Below, piece by piece: positions 23,748-33,518 of a stretch of 64,000 bases of DNA (positions within the stretch are counted from its first letter, which is position 1; each line of letters starts with the position of its first letter). The DNA comes from Akebia trifoliata. Taxonomy: Eukaryota > Streptophyta > Magnoliopsida > Ranunculales > Lardizabalaceae. The stretch spans positions 10,337,569 through 10,401,568 of the forward strand of contig CM030714.1 of assembly GCA_017979445.1 (NCBI GenBank), given 5' to 3'. Below the pieces are notes generated by a model that did not search any database, was not told where the DNA came from, and was given only the letters and a program-made list of their open reading frames with translations. The translations under genes and the position numbers were made by a program.

Positions 23748-24796
23748 GGGTCCCGTTCGGCGCCCAACCACGTAACAAACATTTTGGCAAACATTTTGGA
23801 GCCGTCAGATACGAAGAAATCGGACGGACAAGATTAAAACCAACACCTATCCGCGTTAAGTTATAAGTTTTATATTTAATTACAGCGCCATCCCTCAATA
23901 ACATATTATTTCGTATTTCCTCCCTCTTCTCTTTAAATTCAATCGAAAAAAAAAAAAAAACAGAGTTCTGTGGAACCCTCTCTTTCTCATTGAAACCCGC
24001 TCTCTCACTCTCTCATTCTCTCTCGTTATCGCTCTCTAGCTGCAACTACGTCCCTCTCGACAGAACCCCTCTCTCTCACTCTCTCAAACCTTCGATCAAT
24101 ATCCAACGGCTCCATCGTATTTTGTTGTAAAAGCTGGACAACAAAAGAGGAATCGGATAATCAGAAATCAAGCTTTCAATCACTATCTGATTGATAGAGG
24201 AAGGGAAGGGCGTGGACGTGATTCCATTTGGTAAACACGATTTTTGAATTTTTCAGCTTTTCTATCGATTTAGATGTAGTAGAGGCCGTATGAGAAAGAC
24301 TGGTGTGGTGGCTCTCCTATTTAACTCGCTTCGTCCCTTGATCCATATTGTGCTCTCGTAATCTATCGAGTTCTATCGAGAGCTAGAGGGATTCGAGAGG
24401 GTTTGAGAGAGAGAGAGAGAGTTCATTCGAGAGGGTTTGAGAGAGAGAGAGAATGAAAGCTCGCAAGAGAGAGAATGAGAGCTCGCGAGAGAGAGGTCGA
24501 GCGAGGGTTTGCGAGTGAGTGAGAGAGAGAGAGAGAGGGAAAGGGTTTGACAGAGAGTCCATTCGAGAGAGAGAGAAGAATGGAGAGTCTCACTCTGTTT
24601 TTTTTTAGTTTAATGATAGAGGGAGGTAACACTAAATAATGGAAAGTATAAGGATGGCTCTGTAATTAATTGAAAACGGATAACTTATACGTTAAATCGA
24701 AGAGATTGAATCTGAACCGTTCATTTGCGTTAAATCGGACGGCGCCAAAATGTTTGCCAAAATGTTTGTCAAAATGTTTTGCGCTGAACATTTCCC
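23748..24796. mobile_element. TA-flanked element E (1.05 kb), relative of the large element
   Basis: Ends are GGGTCCCGTTCGGCGCC and GCGCTGAACATTTCCC, with inner TTTTGGCAAACATTTTGG arms in inverted orientation, flanked by TA tracts. The subterminal block AAGTTATAAGTT...ATTACAGCGCCATCCCTC is shared with the arms of the 7.86-kb element at 24811. The interior holds CT-rich sequence near 23985-24110 and GA-rich sequence near 24405-24580. No protein is recognised. It links the small MITE-like members with the large one. Confidence 0.8.
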
Positions 24797-24810
24797 TATA
24801 TATATATATA

Positions 24811-26468
24811 GGGAGGCGTTCGGATGCATTAGTTTTAACAGTCAATTTAACAAAAGTAACCCGGCCGTTGGATATTACTAAATCGGACGGCCGAGATTGT
24901 TTATTGCGTTTAAATTATAAGTTATAAGTTATTACAGCGCCATCCCTCGTCTTTTCAGTTATTAGTGTCACCTCCCTGCGTGAAAAAACAGCAAAGAGAA
25001 CTCTGTTCTCTCTCGTCTGTTCTCACTAAACGCTCGATGGAGTTCTCTCTCTCGTTCTCGCTCTAGGGAGGCTGAAACCCTCCTCTCTCTCTCTCTCTCT
25101 CTCGTTCTTGCTTCGCTAAAACCCTCGAAACCCTCCTCTCTCTCGCTGCAACTCCATCGACGAAAACCTCTCTCTCCCTCTCTCTCTCTCTCGCTTTGCT
25201 GAAACCCTCGAACCTCCTCACTCTCGCTCCGACGAAGGACGAACACGAACGGCTTCTACTAAGTTACACTCTCTCGCTCTCGCTGTCTCACGAGCACGAA
25301 CGATCTCTCGATAACTGTAAGTTTATTTTTATTTTTTTATTTTTTTATTTTGAAATCTCAAACACTGGTAAAATTATTTGTATAATTTGATTTCCGATTT
25401 TATGAAGACAAATAAATCCGGAATTATTTAGGTTTTTTTTTCGATTTTTTTTTTTCGCTGCAATTTCATCTCACGAACACGAACGATCTCTCGATAACTG
25501 TAAGTTTGTTTTTATTTATTTATTTATTTATTTTTAAATCTCAAACACTGGTAAAATTATTTATATAATTTGATTTCCGATTTTATGAAGACAGATAAAT
25601 CCGGAATTATTTAGGTTTTTTTTTCGAAATTTTTTTTTTTGGGTTATTTATCACGAATGGCTCCTACTAAGGTCTGATTTTGACCTTCACTTTGATGCTT
25701 CTATGATCCATGTCTTTTGTTAATGCATTTGATATACATTGATTTCTTTATCAATTTGGGGATCTATATTTTCTTGGTTCATTCTATTGATCTGCATGTA
25801 TTATGGTGTTTATTTTACGATTTTGATGATTGATGATGATTTATGATTTTGATGCATCTATGATCCATGATATACATTGATTTCTTTATCAATTTGGGGA
25901 TCTATATTTTCTTCGTTGATTCTATTGATTTACATGTATTATGGTGTTTATTTTACGATTTTGATATTTTTTTGCCCTTAATCAAGCAAAATTATGTTTT
26001 TTTCCTTTACAAAATTATGGTGTTTAATTTTTTTTTTTTTAAATATATATTTGATTTTGAAAAGTTGGATTACTTTTCCTATTTCAAGCTTTGTTAGAAA
26101 TGGCTGAAGCAAAGCCATTTCTTAGTATGAGGAAACCAGTGGGATGTTTTTTTACCCTTAATCGAGCAAAATTATGGTGCTTATTATTTTTTTTAATATA
26201 TATTTGATTTTGAAAAGTTAGATTACTTTTCCTATTTCAAGCTTTGTTAGAAATCATAAATAATTTCATTGAATTTGCTTCCAAATTCAAAAAGAATTAT
26301 TATGCTTCCAAATCATAAATGATTTCGTTGAATTTGCAAGAACATGGAATTCCTCCCAATTGATCATTCTATAAACCAATCCACTGTAATACAATCACTA
26401 AGGCCCACTTAACTTAACTTTATAAGTTAAAAAAATAAAGTAAATTCTAGTGATGGATCAAAAGCCAC
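24811..26468 (+). repeat. left arm of element F
   Basis: From outside inward it holds AACGGCCG-rich sequence, the ATTACAGCGCCATCCCTC block, CT-rich runs (about 25035-25200), and two tandem copies (offset about 183 bp, near 25301 and 25484) of an exon-like CGATCTCTCGATAACT followed by a GTAAGTTT donor-like site. Inside these is a further local duplication around GATTTCTTTATCAATTTGGGG (about 25740 and 25875). The translated frames here are low-complexity Ser/Arg or Glu/Arg repeats. Confidence 0.9.
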
Positions 26469-26499
26469 AAAAAAAAAAAAAAAGTTGATATATTCTTTC

Positions 26500-26586
26500 C
26501 TACACTATATATAGAGCCTCAATGCCTTCATCTTCCTCAACCATCCTAACAATACTCATTAATTTGATTTCCTTCATTAACCCTCA
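26500..26586 (+). promoter_or_regulatory. probable core promoter and 5' leader of the FT-like exon
   Basis: CACTATATATAGAG with the TATA box at 26506-26513 lies about 75 bp before the ATG. A pyrimidine-rich leader (CTTCATCTTCCTCAACC) lies between them. The sequence is in the unique interior, right after the end of the left arm and a poly-A run, so it was probably captured with the exon. Spacing is normal for a plant gene. Activity is not known. Confidence 0.55.
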
Positions 26587-26769
26587 ATGCGTAGAGAGAT
26601 CAAGGATCCTTTGGCTATTAGTAGAGTTATAGGGGATGTTATTGGCCCTTTTAATAGAACTCTACCTGTTAGAGTCACTTATGGGACAAGAGAAGTTAAC
26701 AATGGATGTGAGTTTAGACCTTCCGTTGTTGAGATTGGAGGTGAAGGCCTAACAACCTTTTACACACTG
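26587..26769 (+). pseudogene. FLOWERING LOCUS T-like (PEBP) exon 1, captured
   Basis: It encodes 61 residues from [40 protein letters not shown], then [15 protein letters not shown]. This is the N-terminal part of the FT/TFL1 family. Wording such as DVIGPFNRT and [12 protein letters not shown] is closer to FT than to TFL1. The exon ends after Leu61 at GTAAGG, where FT genes have their first intron, phase 0. About six residues between FRPS and VVEIGG (the usual QVVNQPR region) are missing in frame. Exons 2-4, with the anion-binding DPDxP motif and the residues that separate FT from TFL1, are absent. FT is a mobile floral inducer; this piece alone cannot form the PEBP fold. It may be the first exon of a chimeric gene (see 26884-27309). 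Confidence 0.92.
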
Positions 26770-26883
26770 GTAAGGTATCAATTCCGGTCCTCTTCGGCCA
26801 TGTGCACGAATATACTTGTGATTTTGATAATTTTCTTGTTATTGGTTTACTTGATCTGATTTGAATTTATTATTATTTCACAG
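26770..26883 (+). other. putative 114-bp intron joining the FT-like exon to the viroplasmin-like ORF
   Basis: It begins GTAAGG and ends TTATTATTTCACAG, is AT/U-rich, and has a normal plant intron length. Removal leaves phase 0 on both sides, so Leu61 of the FT part continues in frame at 26884. A second acceptor (TTTTGTCAG, ending 26957) would shift the frame. Splicing is predicted from sequence only. Confidence 0.5.
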
Positions 26884-27309
26884 AGAATTATAATTCTCAC
26901 ATTGATATATATCTCTGATGCACATTTTGTGAAACCACTCACAATTGGTTTTGTCAGGTTTGCTATCAAAATGGGCAAATTTTATGTTGTCTTTGTAGGG
27001 AGAAAGACCGGGATATTTTTCACCTGGGAAGAATGTCACCAGTACGTGGATAGATATCCGTCAGCTTGTTACAAATCATTTTCATCGTATGAGGAAGCCA
27101 CAAGGCACTTTATCGAAGATAGGCGTACTCGTGATATAGTTGAAGAGAAATTCCATGAAGTAGATGATCAATTCCATGACTTGAAGCAAGAATTCTATGA
27201 AGTGGAGCATGTGGAATTCAAGAAAAAATCATATGAATTTAAGAGATTACATGTAATTTGTATAATTATTTTCATATTGTCTTTAGTCATGGGTATGTAT
27301 TTTCTTTGA
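26884..27309 (+). CDS. viroplasmin/RNase H1 N-terminal-like domain with coiled coil and C-terminal membrane segment
   Basis: From the internal ATG at 26971 the frame gives 112 residues; as exon 2 of a fusion it gives 141. The first part, GKFYVVFVGRKTGIFFTWEE with the later motif ACYKSFSSYEEATRHF, fits the small beta-alpha domain shared by the caulimovirus viroplasmin family and the N-terminus of eukaryotic RNase H1, which binds RNA-DNA hybrids or dsRNA in RNase H1. It is followed by about 45 charged residues (VEEKFHEVDDQFHDLKQEF), probably coiled coil, and a hydrophobic end (VICIIIFILSLVMGMYFL) that looks like a tail anchor. No RNase H catalytic domain follows. The frame is intact, which is notable in a transposon interior. 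The hybrid-binding role here is inference. Confidence 0.7.
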   Translation, partial: RIIILTLIYISDAHFVKPLTIGFVRFAIKMGKFYVVFVGRKTGIFFTWEECHQYVDRYPSACYKSFSSYEEATRHFIEDRRTRDIVEEKFHEVDDQFHDLKQEFYEVEHVEFKKKSYEFKRLHVICIIIFILSLVMGMYFL

Positions 27310-28125
27310 ACTTAGTAGATTTCAAGAGAATAATTGATTTTGGATCTTAATGAGTGAATGTATATTGTATATTGGCTTTAATTATTTATTGCCTTTAGCC
27401 TACCTTGCATGTAATTTTTTATTGCCTTTAGCCCAACCTCAACACCACCCCTTGTTCGTTTAAGCATCATGATATCGGCATGGCTACGAAGAATGTTACT
27501 TGGTCTATCTTAATTGTTGGTGGAGAAGAAATGAGGGATTAAAACTCATATTACATTTTTGTATTCGAGCTAGTTTTGTGCAGTTACTTTTGAATGAAAA
27601 GTTATTTTAGTGGGAAATATCAGGTAAGAGTATTTTAGCCAATCAGTGGGAAGTTATTTTGTGCATGTCACGTTTGATAAAAAATCACGATAAGATTTTG
27701 CGGGATTCTACCACATTTTTCCTAAGCTGAATAGAATATGCACATTTGCAGAGAAGTGAAAACAGCAATAAAAATTTAAAGTGTAACGACTTAAATGCCT
27801 TTACACATTATACACAATTCAATCGATTATCCCCACATTTTTACTCTTTAACGACAGAAAGGGTTTGTCGTTAAAAGAGTTTCAAGAACCCTATTGTGAA
27901 CCCCATCGTGAGCCTCTTGCTGCTGCCATTTCTGATGGTTCGAACACCACCACCACCAACACAATATTGCCATTTTCTGCTACAGTAAGTAATCATGAAC
28001 CATAAATTACACATCTTTCTTCTTTTCTTTTTTTTTCAAATAGATGATTGTGTGAACCACAAACACGAGTTATGCATTTCAATGGGATGGTTGTGTTAAC
28101 CACAAACTTTCTTCCTATATATGAG

Positions 28126-28302
28126 ATTTCAATTCAGGGGTGGTAATTTTAATTTCGTTTTGGTCATCATATCCTGATTTTTCGATTTCAATTCAGGGGT
28201 GGTAATTTTAAATTCGTTTTGGTCATCATATCCTGATTTTTCGATTTCAATTCAGGGGTGGTAATTTTAATTTCGTTTTGGTCATCATATCCTGATTTTT
28301 CA
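28126..28302. repeat. three tandem copies of a 59-bp unit
   Basis: Units start at 28126, 28185 and 28244 with ATTTCAATTCAGGGGTGG and end with CATCATATCCTGATTTTTC. Copies are almost identical, so the expansion is recent. Confidence 0.92.
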
Positions 28303-28454
28303 ATCTGGGTACTCTTCATATTTATTATTATTTTTTTCATTATTTTGAGCCCCAATTTTCTCAAAATTCTTGTTTATCTAATCCAGCTTTCTTTTTGGGG
28401 TGATTTAATATAAGTTTTAGTAATCTTTGATAGCCAAGAACTATGAGTAATAGA

Positions 28455-28605
28455 ATTTCATAAATTGGACGGCCCAAAACCGTCCAATTTTATAAATTAG
28501 ATGGCCAAAAACCGTCGAATTTAGTAATTCGACGGCCTAAAACTGTCGAATTTGAAATTTTTTTAACAGAATTTCAACGGCATTAGGCCGTCGAATACTA
28601 TATTT
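28455..28605. repeat. hairpin repeats of CACTA subterminal type
   Basis: Four or five motifs such as GACGGCCCAAAACCGTC and TTCGACGGCCTAAAACTGTC are spaced by 10-25 bp. They resemble the AACGG...CCGTT subterminal repeats of the two CACTA elements in this window but with a different core. No CACTA terminus is found nearby, so this may be a fragment of a third family. Confidence 0.55.
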
Positions 28606-30045
28606 ACGACTTAATTTAAAGACTAATGAAAACTCTTTTTTATGCATTTGTCTTCAACCCATACCTGCGAAAAAAATCACACATTCATATCCATATCGAC
28701 ATTCACATCCCATTCACACCAATTTGCATTCAAGCATTCAATTCATAGTATCAAAGAATAATAAGATTTAAAATAAAAATTACTTTACGTCCAAATTTTA
28801 ATCTCATGTATTGTAAGAATTCTTGAGATCATGTTCACATACATAATGTAATGAAGTCTAAAACCAAAAACAGGGTTTTTGTCTTCAAGCCACTGCTGTC
28901 TATTTCTAGCCCCAAAGGCACGTCCCGCCTCACCACGGGCTGAAGGACTTTAGACTTTTTCCTTGCCTTAGCAGCAACCTTGGAGACTTCTTCTGCATTC
29001 AAGTGTGCCAGTGCTCTTCACTATTCTATACATCTACATGAACACCACACAAACTGTAAATGACTCAAACTATAAGTTGTTTTGCACCTATCCCCTTAAT
29101 ACTCTTATCAATTAACAATGTCAATAACATACACCAAGGAGCATTTTAGACGGCCTTGTTTTACGTACCAGACTGTCAAGGCCCCCATCAATGTGAAATA
29201 AAATTACCCCCATTCCCCTTCTTCTATCGATCTCTGCCTACTCATTCAATAATGTTAATGTACATTAGGCAAAGAGGGTTTCATTTAAAAAAACTCTGCA
29301 AGAATTTCGAACGTCACTCACCATACAAGAACAAATTGTGATCTCCTCTGCTGTCAATGCTGATGTAACCTCTACCAACATGCCTGAAATGGAAAGCCAG
29401 TTAAGATGGTTACCGAAAAGAGAGGAAATACATGACGTTTAATGTTCACGACAAAAGAGACATTGGTCCTCAGGATTTTAATTGCTCGTATTACTTATCC
29501 ACCTAGGCATTATTAAGTGATTTGTTTGACTATTTGTACAAACTATATTGTATTCAAGCTAGTCCAGATAAGTCTCTCTCATACCCCACATCTCACAATA
29601 TGAACGTATATTGCATATGATATTAAATGGATGTATGATTTATTAATTAGTTTCTAATTGGTTTATGCTGCCATGTTAGTTAGTTGCTTAAAGTTAAAAG
29701 ACCATCTCAAAAAAAGGAAAATAGCTGGAATTGATATTATTTATATATAATATACAGGCATGCTGGTTGGCAGCACTCCAAAGCCAATTACTTGTTTTTT
29801 CCTTCAGAGAATCAAGATACCTGCTTTCCCTTTGGCTAGACTGTTTATTGGGTTGGTCTGTGTTCCATTACTTTTGCCCACATTTTCTTTAAGACAGTAG
29901 CAGGCAACTTCATTTTAACACAATCAATTTTCTAGGTTTTTAATGTTGGAGGGATGTGGTATTGTTCTTGCCTTTTGTAGAACATGCAAGAAATTACTTG
30001 AAAGCAGTAACACATACATCTCTTCTTAGTATCAGTAGACATGGT

Positions 30046-30108
30046 AACTCATATATATGTATATATATAGAGAGAGAGAGAGAGACACACACACACACAC
30101 ACCTACAT
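30046..30108. repeat. compound microsatellite (TA)(AG)(AC)
   Basis: A TATATGTATATATATA tract runs into (AG)n and then (AC)n before returning to TA-rich sequence. Nothing else is encoded here. Confidence 0.9.
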
Positions 30109-30309
30109 ATATATGTATTAAACTAGAGAAGAAAGATAATGAAAAAGTTTAGTATTTTTTATCAGTGTTGGAAGTTAAAAGTAGTGAAGCTGAAGCTAGC
30201 CCAAGAGGAAAGGAAAATGCTGGAATGACACAAACGGAGACACGAAGGTGACAAAAATTATTTATTTACAATACAAAGAAGGTGGTCCAGTGTAAGAAAG
30301 TATTAATCA

Positions 30310-30720
30310 ATGATTCATTAAGTGGGTGTCTCAATTTCGATTCAATATGTTCGAAGTGGGTATCTCAATTTCTAATCGAAATTCCTCAAAAATGGAAATT
30401 TTTGAACTACCCAACAAACAAAAAAATTCAGTTATTCTTGAAGTGATTCATTGTTTTCGAAGTGGGTATCTCGATTTCTAATCGAAATTCCAGAAAAATG
30501 ATAATTTCTGAACTACCCAACAAACAAAAAAATTCAGTTATACCTGCAGTTGTCTCGATTTCGATTCACTGTTTTCGAAGTGGGTATCTCAATTTCTAAT
30601 TGAAATTCCTCAAAAATGGAAATTTCTTAACTACCCAACAAACAAAATTCAGTTATTCCTAAAATGGGGGTCTCGATTTCGATTCAATTTGTCAGAAAAA
30701 TAGGATTTTTTAACTACCCA
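30310..30720. repeat. tandem repeat, about 105-118 bp unit, 3-4 copies
   Basis: Copies starting TCGAAGTGGGTATCTC at 30351, 30457 and 30575 contain CTAATCGAAATTCC and ACTACCCAACAAACAAA. A diverged fourth copy reaches 30720. It lies in the unique interior close to the right arm of element F. Confidence 0.88.
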
Positions 30721-30828
30721 AAAATCAAAAATCAGAATTTTCTGAAATAAGTATCTAGATTTGAAACAAATGCATCTGTATTAATTAAAATAACATGACC
30801 AGAATCAAAAAATAAATAACCTCAAAAA

Positions 30829-31005
30829 AAAAAAAAATTCGAAAAAAAAAACCTAAATAATTCAAGATTTTTTTGTCTTCATAAAATCGGAAATCAAATT
30901 ATACAATTATTTTGTAGAATAATTTTACCACAGTGTTTGAGATTTCAAAATTAAAAAAATAAAAAAATAAAAACAAACTTACAGTTCTATCGAGAGTTCG
31001 TTATC
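30829..31005 (-). repeat. extra diverged copy of the arm's exon-intron-like unit, right side only
   Basis: Read on the minus strand it has CTCTCGATAGAACTGTAAGTTT-like sequence, the CTCAAACACTG block and the TTATGAAGACAAAAAAATC block, that is, the unit found twice in each arm. The mirror position on the left (about 26470) lacks it. It lies just inside the inner end of the right arm. Confidence 0.75.
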
Positions 31006-31009
31006 CCCA

Positions 31010-32669
31010 GTGGCTTTTGATCCATCACTAGAATTTACTTTATTTTTTTAACTTATAAAGTTAAGTTAAGTGGGCCTTAGTGATTGTATTACAGTGGATT
31101 GGTTTATAGAGTGATCAATTGGGAGGAATTCCATGTTCTTGCAAATTCAACGAAATCATTTATGATTTGGAAGCATAATAATTCTTTTTGAATTTGGAAG
31201 CAAATTCAATGAAATTATTTATGATTTCTAACAAAGCTTGAAATAGGAAAAGTAATCTAACTTTTCAAAATCAAATATATATTAAAAAAAAATAATAAGC
31301 ACCATAATTTTGCTCGATTAAGGGTAAAAAAACATCCCACTGGTTTCCTCATACTAAGAAATGGCTTTGCTTCAGCCATTTCTAACAAAGCTTGAAATAG
31401 GAAAAGTAATCCAACTTTTCAAAATCAAATATATATTTAAAAAAAAAAAAATTAAACACCATAATTTTGTAAAGGAAAAAAAACATAATTTTGCTTGATT
31501 AAGGGCAAAAAAATATCAAAATCGTAAAATAAACACCATAATACATGTAAATCAATAGAATCAACGAAGAAAATATAGATCCCCAAATTGATAAAGAAAT
31601 CAATGTATATCATGGATCATAGATGCATCAAAATCATAAATCATCATCAATCATCAAAATCGTAAAATAAACACCATAATACATGCAGATCAATAGAATG
31701 AACCAAGAAAATATAGATCCCCAAATTGATAAAGAAATCAATGTATATCAAATGCATTAACAAAAGACATGGATCATAGAAGCATCAAAGTGAAGGTCAA
31801 AATCAGACCTTAGTAGGAGCCATTCGTGATAAATAACCCAAAAAAAAAAATTTCGAAAAAAAAACCTAAATAATTCCGGATTTATCTGTCTTCATAAAAT
31901 CGGAAATCAAATTATATAAATAATTTTACCAGTGTTTGAGATTTAAAAATAAATAAATAAATAAATAAAAACAAACTTACAGTTATCGAGAGATCGTTCG
32001 TGTTCGTGAGATGAAATTGCAGCGAAAAAAAAAAATCGAAAAAAAAACCTAAATAATTCCGGATTTATTTGTCTTCATAAAATCGGAAATCAAATTATAC
32101 AAATAATTTTACCAGTGTTTGAGATTTCAAAATAAAAAAATAAAAAAATAAAAATAAACTTACAGTTATCGAGAGATCGTTCGTGCTCGTGAGACAGCGA
32201 GAGCGAGAGAGTGTAACTTAGTAGAAGCCGTTCGTGTTCGTCCTTCGTCGGAGCGAGAGTGAGGAGGTTCGAGGGTTTCAGCAAAGCGAGAGAGAGAGAG
32301 AGGGAGAGAGAGGTTTTCGTCGATGGAGTTGCAGCGAGAGAGAGGAGGGTTTCGAGGGTTTTAGCGAAGCAAGAACGAGAGAGAGAGAGAGAGAGAGGAG
32401 GGTTTCAGCCTCCCTAGAGCGAGAACGAGAGAGAGAACTCCATCGAGCGTTTAGTGAGAACAGACGAGAGAGAACAGAGTTCTCTTTGCTGTTTTTTCAC
32501 GCAGGGAGGTGACACTAATAACTGAAAAGACGAGGGATGGCGCTGTAATAACTTATAACTTATAATTTAAACGCAATAAACAATCTCGGCCGTCCGATTT
32601 AGTAATATCCAACGGCCGGGTTACTTTTGTTAAATTGACTGTTAAAACTAATGCATCCGAACGCCTCCC
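31010..32669 (-). repeat. right arm of element F
   Basis: It is the inverted complement of 24811-26468. Frames such as the 92-residue GA-rich translation (32234-32512) are residue-identical to their mirror on the left arm, which shows how little the arms have diverged. Confidence 0.9.
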
Positions 32670-32682
32670 ATATATATATATA

Positions 32683-33061
32683 GGGTCCCGTTCGGCACCC
32701 TAAGTTTTACCACACACTTTAACAAACACGTTTTGTCTTACATGGGTTAGAAGTTTCGGAATGAGCTGATTTTTGGTGAGGATGATCTCTATGGTGAGGA
32801 GATCATCCTCACCAAAAATCAGCTCATTCCAAAACTTCTAACCCCATCAAAATTGATTTACAAAAAATGGACGGTTCACGATTTTTCAACGTGTAAACAT
32901 GGGGCTAAACATTTCGGAATGGGCTGATTTTTGGGGAGGATGATCTTCTAATCATAGAGATCATCCTCACCAAAAATCAGCTCATTCCAAAACTTCTAAC
33001 CCATGTAGGACAAAAAACGTTTGTTAAAGTGTGTGGTAAAACTTAGGGTGCTGAACATTTC

Positions 33062-33063
<2 letters not shown>
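32683..33063. mobile_element. TA-flanked palindromic element G (381 bp)
   Basis: It runs from GGGTCCCGTTCGGCACCC to GTGCTGAACATTTCCC. Same structure and orientation as element C, with two hairpins and a CACGATTTTTCAACGTG-type spacer. It is flanked by TA tracts and adjoins element F. Confidence 0.88.
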
Positions 33064-33108
<45 letters not shown>

Positions 33109-33111
<3 letters not shown>

Positions 33112-33484
33112 GGGCGTTCAATGGCTAACTTTTTAGCAAACTTTTTGGCAAAACATTTTTCAAAACATGAGTTAGAGGTTTTGGAATGGGCTGATTTTTG
33201 GTGAGGATGATCTCTACGGTGAGGAGATCATCATCACCAAAAATCAGCCCATTCCAAAACTTCTAACCCCATCAAAAACAGTTTACAAAAAATGGACGGT
33301 CCACGATTTTTCAACTGGTAAACATGGGTTAGAAGTTTTGGAATGGGCTGATTTTTGGTGAGGATGATCTACTCACCGTAGAGATCATCCTCACCAAAAA
33401 TCAGCCCATTCCAAAACCTCCAACCCATGTTTTGAAAAATGTTTTGCCAAAAAGTTTGCTAAAAAGTTTGCCCTTGAACGCTAC

Positions 33485-33486
<2 letters not shown>
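33109..33486. mobile_element. TA-flanked palindromic element H (378 bp)
   Basis: Ends are GGGGGGCGTTCAATGGC and TTGAACGCTACCC. Inner terminal arms have CAAACTTTTTGGCAAAACAT and complement. It is closely related to element A and has two hairpins. Confidence 0.87.

Positions 33487-33516
<30 letters not shown>

Positions 33517-33518
<2 letters not shown>

Larger units (their letters stand above)
27310..30828. other. unique interior of element F, mostly non-coding
   Basis: No complete gene is recognised. A possible exon lies at about 27868-27986: an open stretch with EPHREPLAAAISDG ending at a GTAAGTAA donor, no start codon seen. On the minus strand, 28880-29000 reads AEEVSKVAAKARKKSKVLQP without stops and could be another captured exon; I do not recognise its family. 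Tandem repeats at 28126-28302 and 30310-30720, hairpin repeats at 28455-28605 and a microsatellite at 30046-30108 are listed separately. Confidence 0.4.
24811..32669 (+). mobile_element. 7.86-kb TA-flanked inverted-repeat element carrying an FT-like exon (element F)
   Basis: The outer ends are GGGAGGCGTTCGGATGC and its exact complement, each next to a (TA)n tract. The arms mirror each other around one axis: left and right coordinates add to 57480 from the outer end to at least the inner part, and to 57478 at the inner limit. So the 1.66-kb arms differ by very few indels. No transposase is recognised inside. The unique interior (26469-31009) holds a TATA box, an FT-like exon 1, a viroplasmin-like reading frame and tandem repeats. 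The terminal pattern GGG...CGTTC resembles the small neighbours. No 8-9 bp target duplication is seen, only TA. Confidence 0.9.

Noticed and set aside
24968..25246. 92-codon minus-strand frame and its mirror at 32234-32512
   Set aside because: Low-complexity Glu/Arg/Ser translation of (GA)n in the element arms; identity of the two reflects the inverted repeat, not protein conservation.
24811..32669. Mutator-like (MULE) classification for the long-TIR element
   Set aside because: Long arms fit, but no 9-bp target duplication is present and both flanks are (TA)n; left unclassified.
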